From assembly GCA_004794655.1 (NCBI GenBank), contig SMMW01000559.1:186001-250000 (forward strand): a stretch of 64,000 nucleotides of DNA, read 5' to 3'. Source of the stretch: Marisa cornuarietis. Taxonomy: Eukaryota > Mollusca > Gastropoda > Architaenioglossa > Ampullariidae. Position numbers and translations under genes: made by a program. The notes below the pieces were generated by a model, which saw only the letters and a list, made by a program, of their open reading frames with translations, made no database searches and was not told where the DNA came from. Below, piece after piece: positions 23,774-34,412 of this stretch; the first letter of the stretch is position 1, and the number at the start of each line of letters is the position of its first letter.

Positions 23774-23870
23774 AGGGGTGGCCCCGGTGGCGCAGTGGTA
23801 ATGTACTTGCTTACCACCACTGCAGTGAGAGTCGTAAGGTCCAGTGCTGATCTTTCATTTCGGGGCACAT
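23774..23870 (+). mobile_element. tRNA-derived SINE head (putative)
   Basis: GGCCCCGGTGGCGCAGTGG at 23782 is an excellent RNA polymerase III A-box context. A weaker B-box-like word, AAGGTCCAGTGC, follows at about 23836-23847. The downstream body, a pyrimidine-rich stretch to about 24010, has no clear tail. A degenerate SINE is the best explanation. A true tRNA is ruled out by the lack of pairing stems. Confidence 0.45.
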
Positions 23871-26681
23871 GTATGCAGCATTTGAATGAAGCCCTCACAT
23901 CTGACAGCCCTTTCTTTGTGCTTTCCCATCCTTTATCATCTCTCCTTCCTTCTACCTCCCGAATGCGAATGTAATGTCCCCTTTTCCTCCGAATTCAAAA
24001 TCATTGCTAGGTGGAAGCACGTCTCTATGTTATTATGGGGCTCCGAGTTCGTTCACTGGTGGAATATCACACAATTCAAAAGGTAATACATGTATAGTAT
24101 AGTACACAGCTGGCAAATCAAACCCGCACCAATTTTTTTTTCACACGAAGGCGGGTTTGGGGTAGGGGGGATGTTGGGGTTGGGACCCTTGTAAGATGTT
24201 TGCGTGCCTGACTTTTCTTTCAAAGAACAGACTGTCAAATGATTTGGGTGGAGGGGACAGGAGGAAAACTGACTGGTCAAGGGCGAAGTATTCTTTTGTG
24301 TTTGACTCATGCCATGCTCTGTGTTTCTCTTACATTCAGCTGTGTATTTTTTTACACTTAGCTGTGTGTTTATCTTACACCAAACCGTGAGTTTGTCTTC
24401 ACACCAAGCTCTATGTTTGACTTACACTATGCTGATTTGAAGAGTTGAGCAAACATATTTTGTCTCCACAAAAGTCTGCTCTACTGGTGAAAGCTATTGG
24501 TCGTCAGCAGGAGATCGAGTCCACGTCTCAGGCGATCGGTAAGTGACCGGGGAAACAGAAGTTTCTCGAATGCTTGTTGTCGTCCGGCAGAACAACGAGC
24601 TAAGTGTTCGCTCGGCATGCAACGCGAGTTGTCGACACAGGTCAAAGTGCGTCCCGACAGCCGGTACCAACCTGGGTCAGCTTTAGTGATCAATTAGTAG
24701 CAATCAAGGGTTGAATAATGAATGCAGATGAAGCCCTACTGATGAAATATGATATACCAAGACATAATAAAATAAGATAATTACAGTACGTAACAAGTTA
24801 AAAGGCCATTCAGTACAGTACATAACAATGCACAGGGCTATTCGATACAATACACAATAATGCATCAGGCAATAAATTCATCTAATCAAAGCAGAACAGC
24901 ACAGAAGTCAATAGAAGAACATGCATGATTCAACACGGACACAAATGCTAATGGTAATGCTAGTATGCGAACACAGACTGCCTGCAGTGTACCGTATTGA
25001 CCAAAGCTTCGTGTAGCAGGAACTTCAAACATTTCCATTCAAGGTTAGCGCTTTATTATTCGCTGGAGAGGCTGCATGGTCCTTCAGTCACTGGTTCCCC
25101 ACTATCGGGGATGTAGATATGATGTGGACCAGGGAGGATGTACCCGCATGTCCGTGTCGCTTATGAGGCTAAAGCTTACCTCTGGATCAGTTTTGCACTG
25201 TTGTGGAAACACAAGACCGCGTTTTACAGGAAGAAAATGTATGTCTATGGTCGGTATCTTCCTGACTAACAGCTGAAACTGTTCGGCTTCTAATGTTTTC
25301 TGTAGTTCACGGTGTTTGGCCATTTCTTATTAATTTGTCAATTCCTCTCTAAACAAGAAAAATCTTTTAGCGTATGCACTTTAGAAGATTTTTTTTTTTA
25401 CATTGCAAATAACTCTAGCGCACACTAAAAAGCTACGATATTGTCTCAAGGGACACAACTATTAAGATGTCAATGATATTGCCGCTTATCATTGAATTGT
25501 CTCCCATCACATTCATGTGTCTAGTAGGTGTCTATTTTAAGGTTACAGCGATTGCTTTATCCTTGTGTAATGTCTGTCACCTGCTAAAATTAGATAACGA
25601 GCATGTAATGTTGTGCATTTGGCTTTATTATTTTATATAGATAAATTTATTAGTCTAAAGTTATTATAATTCTGGAAATTGTATCTTTCTATTCTCATCG
25701 TCCTAAGTATATGAAAACGTTTTGTCGCCTTGGTGCTGCTTTTATTATTTTTGAAAATTGGATATTTTCTTTGCTACAACAAAACTATTGTACTTCGTTA
25801 TTCCAATTATTTAATTGTATTTGCTTCTTTGGATTGGATATTATTTTTCAAATGCTTCTTTTTAAAAAAAAAAAAAAAAAAAGGAATATAAAAGGGGAGT
25901 AATGCTGCTGTTGCTTCGTGATATTAACAGTTACTTCCCTTAGAATAGACTGACCACTTTTAGAGGCGGACTAGAAAGTTCGTGCGTGTGTGTGCGTGTG
26001 TGAGCGCGCGCTCTTGTCCTGCAAACAACAGAGCAGCAAACTATGAAAAGCACAAATAAGCAATGAGTAAGAACAAAATGAACGGTGGCTTTGATGATGG
26101 TAGCGATGATGAAGGAGGAAATGTAATTGCATTAACAGTAATGCGAATATCTAATATCTTTCCATGTCCGGGGCAGATGGTAATATGAACATCTAATTAA
26201 TCAGCTGCCATATATATGTAAGGTGAAGGGGTGTGACCTTTCTAGTCATTCTGGTCATGGTGCCACTCCATGTTTCGAGCTTTTTGCTTCAAAGATGAAC
26301 ACGCTAATCAGTAGGATACCCAGCTTTCCACATAATATTTAAATGGACCGGAGAAAAGCCAAGACACATACTATTAAAAAACTTATAAAGCAGAGCTTAA
26401 AAAACATCTATGTGAAAAGTTGTTCAAGTAACAAAATTAATCAATAAGAATCAGAGATCAAAGTGAAACCCGGGCAACGTCACACTAACATCAACAGCAC
26501 AACACAAATCAAAGTAAGAAAAGCAAAAATAAGAAAATCCTTTTTCTATGAAGTCAAAAATCATGGGATTGTGATCGAAGCTCAAGGGGATGAAGCAGCA
26601 AAGCAACAGGCAGAGACAGAGATAAAGAGGTTAAGGCTTACATCCCAAAATATGCTAACATATTTCTAGTTGTCTCATGTG

Positions 26682-26687
26682 TTTATT
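26682..26687 (-). promoter_or_regulatory. Candidate polyadenylation signal of esterase gene A
   Basis: AATAAA on the minus strand lies about 283 bp past the gene A stop codon. The (AC)n microsatellite at 26716-26769 would then be in the 3' untranslated region. It is the first canonical hexamer I see downstream, but this is not proof of use. Confidence 0.35.
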
Positions 26688-26713
26688 GGTGGTGTCTGAA
26701 TTTACTTAATATC

Positions 26714-26715
<2 letters not shown>

Positions 26716-26769
<54 letters not shown>
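26716..26769. repeat. (AC)n microsatellite
   Basis: About 27 AC dinucleotides, probably inside the 3' untranslated region of gene A. Confidence 0.96.
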
Positions 26770-26772
<3 letters not shown>

Positions 26773-26969
26773 CCATATCCACATCGCTATCGACAGAAAG
26801 ACCAGACCAGATAGGCACACAGACAGATAAAGTCTATAAATATAATTATGCTCAATAAACACAGAAAAGACACTGAACTGTTTGCATGAGTATATTTGAG
26901 TGCATATATAACAACTTATAGCCTTAAAGACTCAAACAATACGCGAGGGTAGGCGACAGCAACTGTTTC

Positions 26970-27577
26970 TCAGTTAATCCAGGCGTACTGGTAGAAATCA
27001 TTGCTCATCCAGAACTCGCAGCGGTCCTTGATGTAGTTCTCTGCCACGGATACGACATCAGAAATAAGCGCTACACTGCGGTGGTCTTGACTCGGCTGCC
27101 AGTCAGGGACATCGAGGTGGCCGCTGTGAGCGAAGTTTAAGATCATTTGACGGAGAACTTTCTGGAACGCTAGGTCCGAGGCTGACGGTTGGAGGCCGAA
27201 TTTTTTGAAGGTGCCAAAAATGGCGACGGTATCCCAGCCATGGAAGGCGTACCTACAGGTAAATTCGCCATCTAAGCTGAAAGGGCTCGAGGGGAAGGCG
27301 TTGATGACAGCTCGGTACACCGGGGACGAGAAACTCCTCGCGGCAACGTCTATGATGACGTCAGATGGACAGCTAGAGCGCAGGTCGGTGATCATGCTGG
27401 TGTACATAAACTCAGGGGTGTGGTCTTCCCCGGGTGGATAGAGTTGTATCGCTCTTTTTGCGATGTCGGGTCCGAAGGGTGACAAACGATTTGTGACCAC
27501 TTGCTTGTAGTCAGCCCAGGTCCAGCCGCTGATGTTGATATCCGTGGGGTGGATGTCTGCTTCTTGAGCCGTATTGG
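26970..27577 (-). CDS. Gene A exon 5: C-terminal domain with Glu395 and His502
   Basis: The acceptor is CCGTGCAG|CC. The exon supplies TNTAQEAD with Glu395, the helical lid-side region, YAFHGWDTVAIFG with His502, and the C-terminal helix ending YQYAWIN before a TGA at 26972-26970. No C-terminal anchor or GPI-like hydrophobic tail is present, which agrees with anchoring at the N-terminus. Confidence 0.93.
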
Positions 27578-30500
27578 CTGCACGGAGAAAAAAGATGGTG
27601 CTGCTGGTGAGGACCAATCATTGGCTTCGTAATCAATATTATTTATTTATCCTAGTTGACATCGCCTTTGTCCATGCAATATTTGTTATCGTTGTCAATG
27701 TCATCTTCTAGAAATGTATTTCGAGCCTGGATTTGATAAAGTATTTCTAGGAGGCTATTTCTAGAAAATGAGATCGAGAAGTGTGACCTCAGATCTCAAA
27801 AAATTTGTATCCTTTCCACGAGTGAAACTCTCAAGAACATTCTCTTAAAATACATATCAATAACAATCAATACGTATGTCAACACCACACAATGTGATAC
27901 CGTATAATATTGCACACAACTATATCAATACCATAAAAAGCAATATCGAACACTTGAAATCCAGTATTCCACAATAGTAAAATCACACAATACCACTAAA
28001 TTTCACACAACATCTTTTGTGATTAGTGTATGGCATTGATAATGTATTCGCTGATACTGTCTGCTAATGTTTTGTGTGGCAGTGATACTGTTTAGTATTG
28101 TATTATGCATTACTGTTGGTGTAAAGTGATAAACTGCAAATAAGGCTTATTAAATTCTTTTGTGTTGCCTTGTAATGTATTTTTTATGAGAGGACAAGAA
28201 GTAGAGAGGAAGCCTGGTCTTGTGAGTAACCGATCTGTCTTACAAGGTCGGTGCTTGTGTCCTCTTACTTGTCAACTATTGGATACAATTAACATCACCT
28301 TTAATTACTGTGACATTAAGTGAGAATGTTAACCTAAAGTTAAAGAGACAGGGTGTCGATTAATGCAACCAAGAAACATTAGCACACTAAACTTACTGAT
28401 AACAACTGGTACATCGTTGCCCAGTCCTTTTTCCCAGCTCTTCGTAAGGGTGTCATGAAGAACATAACCTATGACAACGAAATAAGATGTAGTAAATAGC
28501 CTAGCAAGGAGGCCAAAAGCGACTGACATACAGACTAACTCTGTGCCCAAACACTTTAGAAATAGAATAGAGGTCGTTTTTAATTCACAAGAAGTCCTTT
28601 TCTTGGCCTAGCCCCCTCCCCCGAGGCATTTTTCTTATTTCAGCATTTATACTTCCGTTTCCAACCTGCTAAGAAGAGCAACGAAATTTGCCTCAGATGT
28701 GGAAATTGTATAATTTTAGACAAAATGTTTTGAAACTTCAGTTTCCTGTGGGTGTGCATGGTTATGTGTCTTTATATGTATATTTATATGTATGTGCGTG
28801 CTCGCGAATGTTTGATATTTTTATATACAAAAGCTCACAACAACACATAAAAATGTAAAAATTGCAAACATTGCAATAAAAGTTTTGATGTTACAGAAAA
28901 CGCAGGTCAGAGCATTGAAAGACAACTTTCCTACCGTCGACAATAATCAAGGCGCCGTCTAGTCTCCCTTTCTCAGGGAGGTCCAGGAGGTCGTCCATCA
29001 GCCAGTAGGGGAAGACATTCCAAGGTGCAGCACGTAAGAGCTCAAGGGGGCTTAAGCCACGCAGGCAGGGGAGGTCACTACAACCCGTTGTGTTGAGAAA
29101 GACCAGGTTGTCCTTCGCGGCTTGCTGCATGGTTTTGTTCATGGTGGGCGAGGCACTGGACGCCCATGCTCTGTGGAAGAGTCCAGCAGCCAGGGGCGAG
29201 GCCAGGAGGGCCAAGATGGAGGTGCCGCCTGAACTCTGTCCAAGAAGCGTCACCTGGCAGTAAAGGAAATGTCAAAGGTCGGGTCACATGCTGACATCCA
29301 GCACCTTTTGGATACAAACTGCAGCACAGAAGACAAGAACATTTCTTTCCTCTAATTACATCTGAAATACTCCTCCGGAAAAATCCGTAGAGTATTTAGC
29401 GATGAACTTTGTCAAAGCAATTTAGTTAATTAAAGCTGATTAATGTCTGAAACATGCGGTTTGACAGCTTGAAGGATAAAAGTGTTTCCTACACTGAACT
29501 TTGAAATATTCAATTGGGATAGTCTGCAGGACAAGAGCATTTCATGCTGGATGCAATATTTCGGTTAATACCTTGCCAGGATCGCCACCAAAGTTTCTGA
29601 TGTTGTCTCGCACCCATTTCAGCGCCAGGATCTGGTCCATCAAACCATAGTTGCCGGACCTACCGTCTGGGTAGACTTCGCTCAACACGTCCAGCGTTAA
29701 GAACCCGAAAGGTCCCAGTCGATAATTGAAACTGACGTACACAGCCTCCGTGTCCTTCGCGAGCTCCGGGGTGGGACTGTACCCCGGGAAGTGGCCGTTC
29801 ATGGCCAGCAAGTATCCGCCATGAATCCAGAAGATAACAGGCAGCCTCGCTCCTGGGTCCAGACTCGGCGTCCAAACGTTCAGAAATAGGCAGTCTTCTC
29901 CGCCAATGGCCGCCCGAAGGGAGTGGACGTACTGTGCGCAGGTGTTTCCAAACACTGTGCCATTGAAGACTGGCTCGCGCCAACATGTGCCACTATCTCG
30001 CGAGAGTCTTTCTGGTCGAGTCCATCTTCTGTCGCCGACGGGGGGCACCGCATAAGGGATGCCCTTGAAGACATACACCCCATCCTCCGTGACACCTTCT
30101 ACTGGTCCGCAGTGGGTCTGCGCCTGTCAGACATTATTGAGCTGATACGTTAAAGGGGGAAATTGTAGAAAGTAACGAAACAAGGGGGAGGGGGTTGATG
30201 GCGATGACAGCAACAACGACTGCATCCCTGTAGCACGTAATATTGGGTTAACCTGGTGTCTAGAGCGCTCGATCGAGTTCAGAGTATGAAGCTACTGGGT
30301 CAAGTCTTTCTTGAGACTAGTGACTGGAGAACCCAACCATCTCTTGTCTACCCCACCCGATCCACCAGGGAAGATAAAAGACGGCAGCGGAATGTTATGA
30401 TATGGATTTCAAATTCAGTCCCCTAGACGCGGTAAATCTTTCTCGCTCACTGTATCTATAGCAACTTGGCATTTTAACCTTTGACCTAACTTTACTTTTA

Positions 30501-30926
30501 CCGTGCATAAAGAAAAAGACAAGACGTAGAAATCTGACCTATGCTTACCTGATAAGAAATAGAATGAGAAAATTTTGTCTCGTAAAATTTACTGCTGTCT
30601 TATTAATTAACCATTTCCCCCTCACTTAGAGAAGACCAGCAACGCCGTCTGTGTCTGACCAGAACAAATTTGAGTCTTTGTTAAGTTAAACTGAAGCGCA
30701 CCTGTGGTTGGTTAGAAGCGATGTGATCTTTGAGCGCAGAACGCCGGGAAGGCAGTACGACGTACATGTAGACAACAGGAACGAAAATCGCCAAACAGCC
30801 GACGAGGCCGAGAAAGATACTGGACATGTAGCACGCCCAGGTCAAGGACGCAGGCTGGGGTCGTTTACAGGGTCGGTCACTAAGCGACTCGCTGTCAATC
30901 AGCGAGTATTTTACTGTTTTCTTCAT
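26970..30926 (-). CDS. Esterase gene A: membrane-anchored type-B carboxylesterase, 5 coding exons, 591 aa
   Basis: Joining 30926-30702, 30123-29572, 29253-28935, 28468-28397 and 27577-26970 gives one uninterrupted 591-residue reading frame with GT-AG introns of 578, 318, 466 and 819 bp (phases 0,0,1,1). The product is an alpha/beta-hydrolase that should cleave carboxylic esters. Residues 1-28 form a cytoplasmic tail and about 29-58 a signal anchor. Landmarks follow in family order: GIPYA at 96-100, EDCLFLNVW at 151-159, oxyanion-hole HGG at 176-178, nucleophile Ser266 in GQSSGG, acid Glu395 in AQEAD, and base His502 in YAFHGWD. The length is normal for the family. Gln265 precedes the nucleophile where cholinesterases have Glu, and the Trp expected in the choline-binding loop is not evident, so it is unlikely to be a cholinesterase. 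Substrate is unknown. A head-to-tail paralogue lies 9.5 kb upstream on the same strand. Confidence 0.93.
28397..28468 (-). CDS. Gene A exon 4: 72-bp microexon-like linker
   Basis: A 72-bp exon (acceptor CATAG|GTTATG, donor ATCA|GTAAGT, phase 1 at both ends) encodes GYVLHDTLTKSWEKG and NDVPVVI. This strand-loop leads to the acidic triad residue. It is too short to be found as an open frame. Phase, splice sites and the equal-sized exon in gene B identify it. Confidence 0.88.
28935..29253 (-). CDS. Gene A exon 3: nucleophile elbow
   Basis: Encodes residues 260-365 plus one base. It starts VTLLGQSSGG with Ser266 as nucleophile and includes a second disulfide pair in GCSDLPCLR. It ends within a VDG word (donor GACG|GTAGGA, phase 1). 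Its 319-bp length is identical to that of the matching exon of gene B. Confidence 0.93.
29572..30123 (-). CDS. Gene A exon 2: N-terminal half of the hydrolase core
   Basis: Encodes residues 76-259, phase 0 at both ends (CTGACAG|GCG acceptor, AAG|GTATTA donor). It carries GIPYAxPPxGDRRW, the two Cys of the first disulfide loop, EDCLFLNVW, the HGG oxyanion strand and SFNYRLGPFGF. It ends at NFGGDPGK, exactly halfway through the type-B carboxylesterase active-site signature. The signature is completed by exon 3. Confidence 0.93.
30702..30926 (-). CDS. Gene A exon 1: cytoplasmic tail and signal anchor
   Basis: Encodes residues 1-75 and ends in phase 0 at CAG|GTGCGC. The tail contains YSLI at residues 7-10, a YXX-hydrophobic sorting motif. 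A Lys-Arg-containing segment precedes the membrane span (about 29-58), which is followed by a short stalk. The ATG is preceded directly by a T-rich tract and CAG on the minus strand (acceptor AG at 30927-30928). An intron in the 5' untranslated region therefore probably ends exactly at the start codon. Confidence 0.85.
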
Positions 30927-32500
30927 CTGTCAGGATTTGAAAAAAAAAACAGACACGGTTTTAAAACAGAACGGGCCTACTATGGACACCTGCGCGTCCA
31001 GAATAACACTTTTATCCTTTATACACAAATACAACTGCTGCCGGCACAGTAGGATCTTACAAATCCTAGTTGATATCGTCACTCACCTGTCTGGGCTTAT
31101 CTTTCTACTTGAGATAAGATAGCACAGTTCTTTACTATTTGCTGGTGACAGCAGTTTGTGGTAGAAAGCGGATGAGGCCACGGTTTAACTGGCACTGCAA
31201 AAGTGGTTTGTAGAAATATCTAGAACATTACACGTCCCTCAGCCTGGCACAGTAACTTGATTCTGGTTTACAATAACGGGATGTGCTTGATAACACGTAT
31301 CACCACTCAAAGTTTCCAGCGAGTGTCACTGCGTCTTTTGAAAAGTTTTCGTTTCCCAGAATCCACTGCAGTTGTTTATTAAGCATCTTAATTAAGACTG
31401 CAGTCGCAAGGTTTGTCACAGATGCTACGATAGGCAGGCGATTGGACATCTTTCAACAGCAGGAACCACTCCCCTGTGTCCGTGATGCTCATCTCACTCA
31501 CACAAACTGTAGTTGACTGCATGGCGGCTGGATGCTCGGCCGTCTCTGGTGCAACAGGTGGGGAGGATATTTTACTCTTCGTGTGTAAAGCCAGTTCTAA
31601 TGGTTTCTATACACAGCTAGCAGATAATACAAATAACAAATTATTCATGGACAACAATATGAAATTATTGTTCTTTTGTATCTTTTCAGTTTGGGGGTGT
31701 GGATGCACTCACCTGCAGTGTGGTCTTCTAAATCGTGCGCCGTCAGGAAGGTGGTGGTCACAAAAGGAACCTGAGCAAAAGAGAAGATGGGATGAGGCGC
31801 ACATTCAGAAAGTGTTGTGAACTAAAGATAAACGTGTTTGTTAGCGAATGTGCACACAATGAGAGAACGAGCTGTCCATTGTTTACGCAGGTGGCAGCAG
31901 CTGGTAAAGTCTCTCTCTGTCCTACAAATTCAGTTAAGGCGCTCAATTCTTGCTGTTAGTAACACACACACACACACACATCAAACACTATTTCAAGTGT
32001 CTCCGCTGTGTTAAATGCAAGAAATTAGAGTCAAATGTCCAAAACAGGCAAAAATTTAAAAAATGGACTTACCTATCCCTATCAAAAATCGCTGGAATAA
32101 TATTTCGAATTAGATTGTGCACAGCTGTGCTTATTGCTATTTTTTCCTATTTTTAACTGCTGGGTCACATGCATCAACAGCGTGCATGAAACGAGATCTT
32201 AACACTGAGAGCCCAGGCTCATTGTCTCCATGACGAGCGTTCATCCATGGCGATAAACTGACAGAGAAAGCACAGCAACAGCTTGTCTGTCAAATAGCTA
32301 TTGAAGTAGGTGTACATGTACAGGTAAGTAACACAAGAGTGAGCGATCGCATCCTCAAATCTACAATCTCAACAGTCACACGTTTCACTTCCCCAGGCTT
32401 GATGCATGACAGAAGAATGCAATATGTACATTTACACACTATATACACTATTTATGTGAGAGTGTACAAATGTCTGCGCGTATGTATATGTATGTGTCCA

Positions 32501-32501
<1 letters not shown>
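30927..32501. other. Upstream flank of gene A
   Basis: This stretch should contain the 5' untranslated exon(s) and promoter of gene A. I cannot place them: there is no convincing TATA box or CpG island. Open frames here on the plus strand partly lie antisense to exon 1. Confidence 0.3.

Positions 32502-32566
<65 letters not shown>
32502..32566. repeat. (TG)n microsatellite
   Basis: About 32 TG dinucleotides. Confidence 0.97.
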
Positions 32567-33171
32567 GTCTTTGATACTGTAATGTTTAAGCGTCCTAGGC
32601 AGCAGGAAGTAGAAAATTTTACGTAAAAGAAATTCAAGAATAATCTTCTTTTACCGAAAGATGGAAGACTATTTTAAATCTTTATTCACTGCGTTTAATT
32701 TCCACCTTACCACCTCCCATCTTGTAGACAAAAAGTCAGCAATGGCCTTGTCCTTCAAGCATTAGACGACCAACAAAGATACTGCATCCTGTCGAGGAAC
32801 ACATTTTAGTTTTCAGTCTACGAAGTTGACTGTTTCAGGACGCACAGGGTAGGTAGCTACACCCCTACTCTACGAGACAACAATGCACGAGCAGCAGCAG
32901 GTGCCACACATTCCGCTGTCACAGGCTTTATCAAGGATATCCGAGTCTTCTCTTAGAACATCCTGCATGCCGCAGGCAGTAGACACCCACTGTTATAGTT
33001 CTTGAATATTACATCTTACCTTTTTTGCTTGTGGGCAAAGTCTCTACAGTGGTGGACCACGGCCGCAATGCTTACTTTTATTATTTAGACAAATGCTTCC
33101 ATCTATTAAAGATATCGCATTCTGCAATATGGGTAAGTGTGTGTGTGTGGGGGGGAGGGAGGATTGAGGGG
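32567..33171. other. Gene-free stretch
   Basis: I see nothing recognisable between the (TG)n and the SINE, apart from a G-rich run at 33139-33160 next to the SINE tail. Confidence 0.35.
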
Positions 33172-33347
33172 GAATTGGTGTTTTACACCGAGCCAGCAGC
33201 TAAGACTATATCTTGGAAAAGCAGCCAGCCCTGTAAACAGATGCAACATGCAGAGAAAGAAAAGCGTGCCCGAAACGAGATTTGAACCCATGGCAACCAA
33301 TCCTCATTGTATTGGTGACTGGCGCTAACCGTTGCGCCACCGGCAGT
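33172..33347 (-). mobile_element. tRNA-derived SINE, copy 1
   Basis: On the minus strand the element opens with a near-ideal A box (TGGCGCAACGGTTAGCGC) and about 40 bp later a B box (GGGTTCAAATCTC). Then comes a body containing CTGTTTACAGGGCTGGCTG, ending at GTAAAACACCAA. The sequence is repeated at 54056-54235 in the same orientation with clear but imperfect similarity. This shows it is an interspersed RNA polymerase III-derived element. No long poly-A tail is seen. Confidence 0.8.
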
Positions 33348-34370
33348 GGGAGATAGGTTGTATGGGTCAAAAAAGGAAGGTAAGACTGAGACACAGTTTG
33401 AGCTGTTTACACTTCACTTCTTCTGTTTATCGAGTGCTAGTTGTGATCGCATTCTTCCACTCCGAGATAACTCCCACCCAGTGGAAAAAGCGTCCCCCCT
33501 CCCCCGTACACTGCCCTCTTACCCGTGTGTTGGCGTTTGGGTATAGTATGCTATACATGTTGGTGTTTTACTTTATGTAAGACCTGCCTACATCTGTCAG
33601 CAGCTGTCAGCTCAAAAGAATTGAGATTCGGACGCTATTAATCTTAATATGTTGGTCGCCACATGATTCAACACTTTTCTCGTACCTGTCTGACCTTCCC
33701 CCCGTTTCCTTTGAGACAATGTTAATTTGATCTGACGAGGGTTCGCACAGTTAATGGTGATCCATGATACTCTGAACACTTACATATATTGATGACTTCT
33801 TGATGATGGAGAGTGATGTCCCTTTGCCTTACCGGCTTGAGGGGACTAGCTCTCCGGATTTCTTTGGATTTTGTGATTTGTATAAGCTGATTATGATTTT
33901 CGAGTCCATTGTTTGACCTGTCGTCATCCTAGTGATGTGCTGGACTGTGTTTCTTGATTGTGACATTTTATTTCACTTCTACGGTTTCGGTTGATCCGCT
34001 GACTAACAGTCCGTCCTTCCACGACGCCATTTTCAGCTCAGTCCAGTTTCTTGTTTGTGCACATCGACAGCGAGATGAAACTTGTTCATTGTGGCTAAAC
34101 TTTTTGATGACTCGAGGCAGCTAAACTGTCTACATTTTGTTCGACATGTGGAGGTTTATCCTAAGCATTCTTGATCTGTTCTTTCTGATGACTTCTCCGA
34201 TGACAAGCAATTGCAGATCTAAACACTAAATCTTCGGCGGTGAAACGGGTCGCCAGTCTCCCCAGACAAATCTGGTCTCCAGTTTTCTTCCGTCGCCAGG
34301 ACTTTTTTTAAAAAACAATTTATGCAGTTATTTTAAGTTCATAGACTCTTGTATAATGAAGTACAATTTT

Positions 34371-34412
<42 letters not shown>

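Larger units (their letters stand above)
23187..26715. other. Gene-free stretch with a SINE and a poly-A run
   Basis: Apart from the SINE head at 23774, the only recognisable item is a 20-bp A-run at about 25863-25882 after a T-rich segment, which may be a retrocopy tail. Short open frames at 24481-24697 occur on both strands of the same sequence and show no domain. Confidence 0.35.

Noticed and set aside
28200..28265. tRNA-like sequence in intron 4 of gene A
   Set aside because: The words are only loosely A-box-like, with no B box and no pairing stems.
29660..30153. Additional frames over 29660-30153
   Set aside because: They are other-frame or antisense shadows of gene A exon 2.
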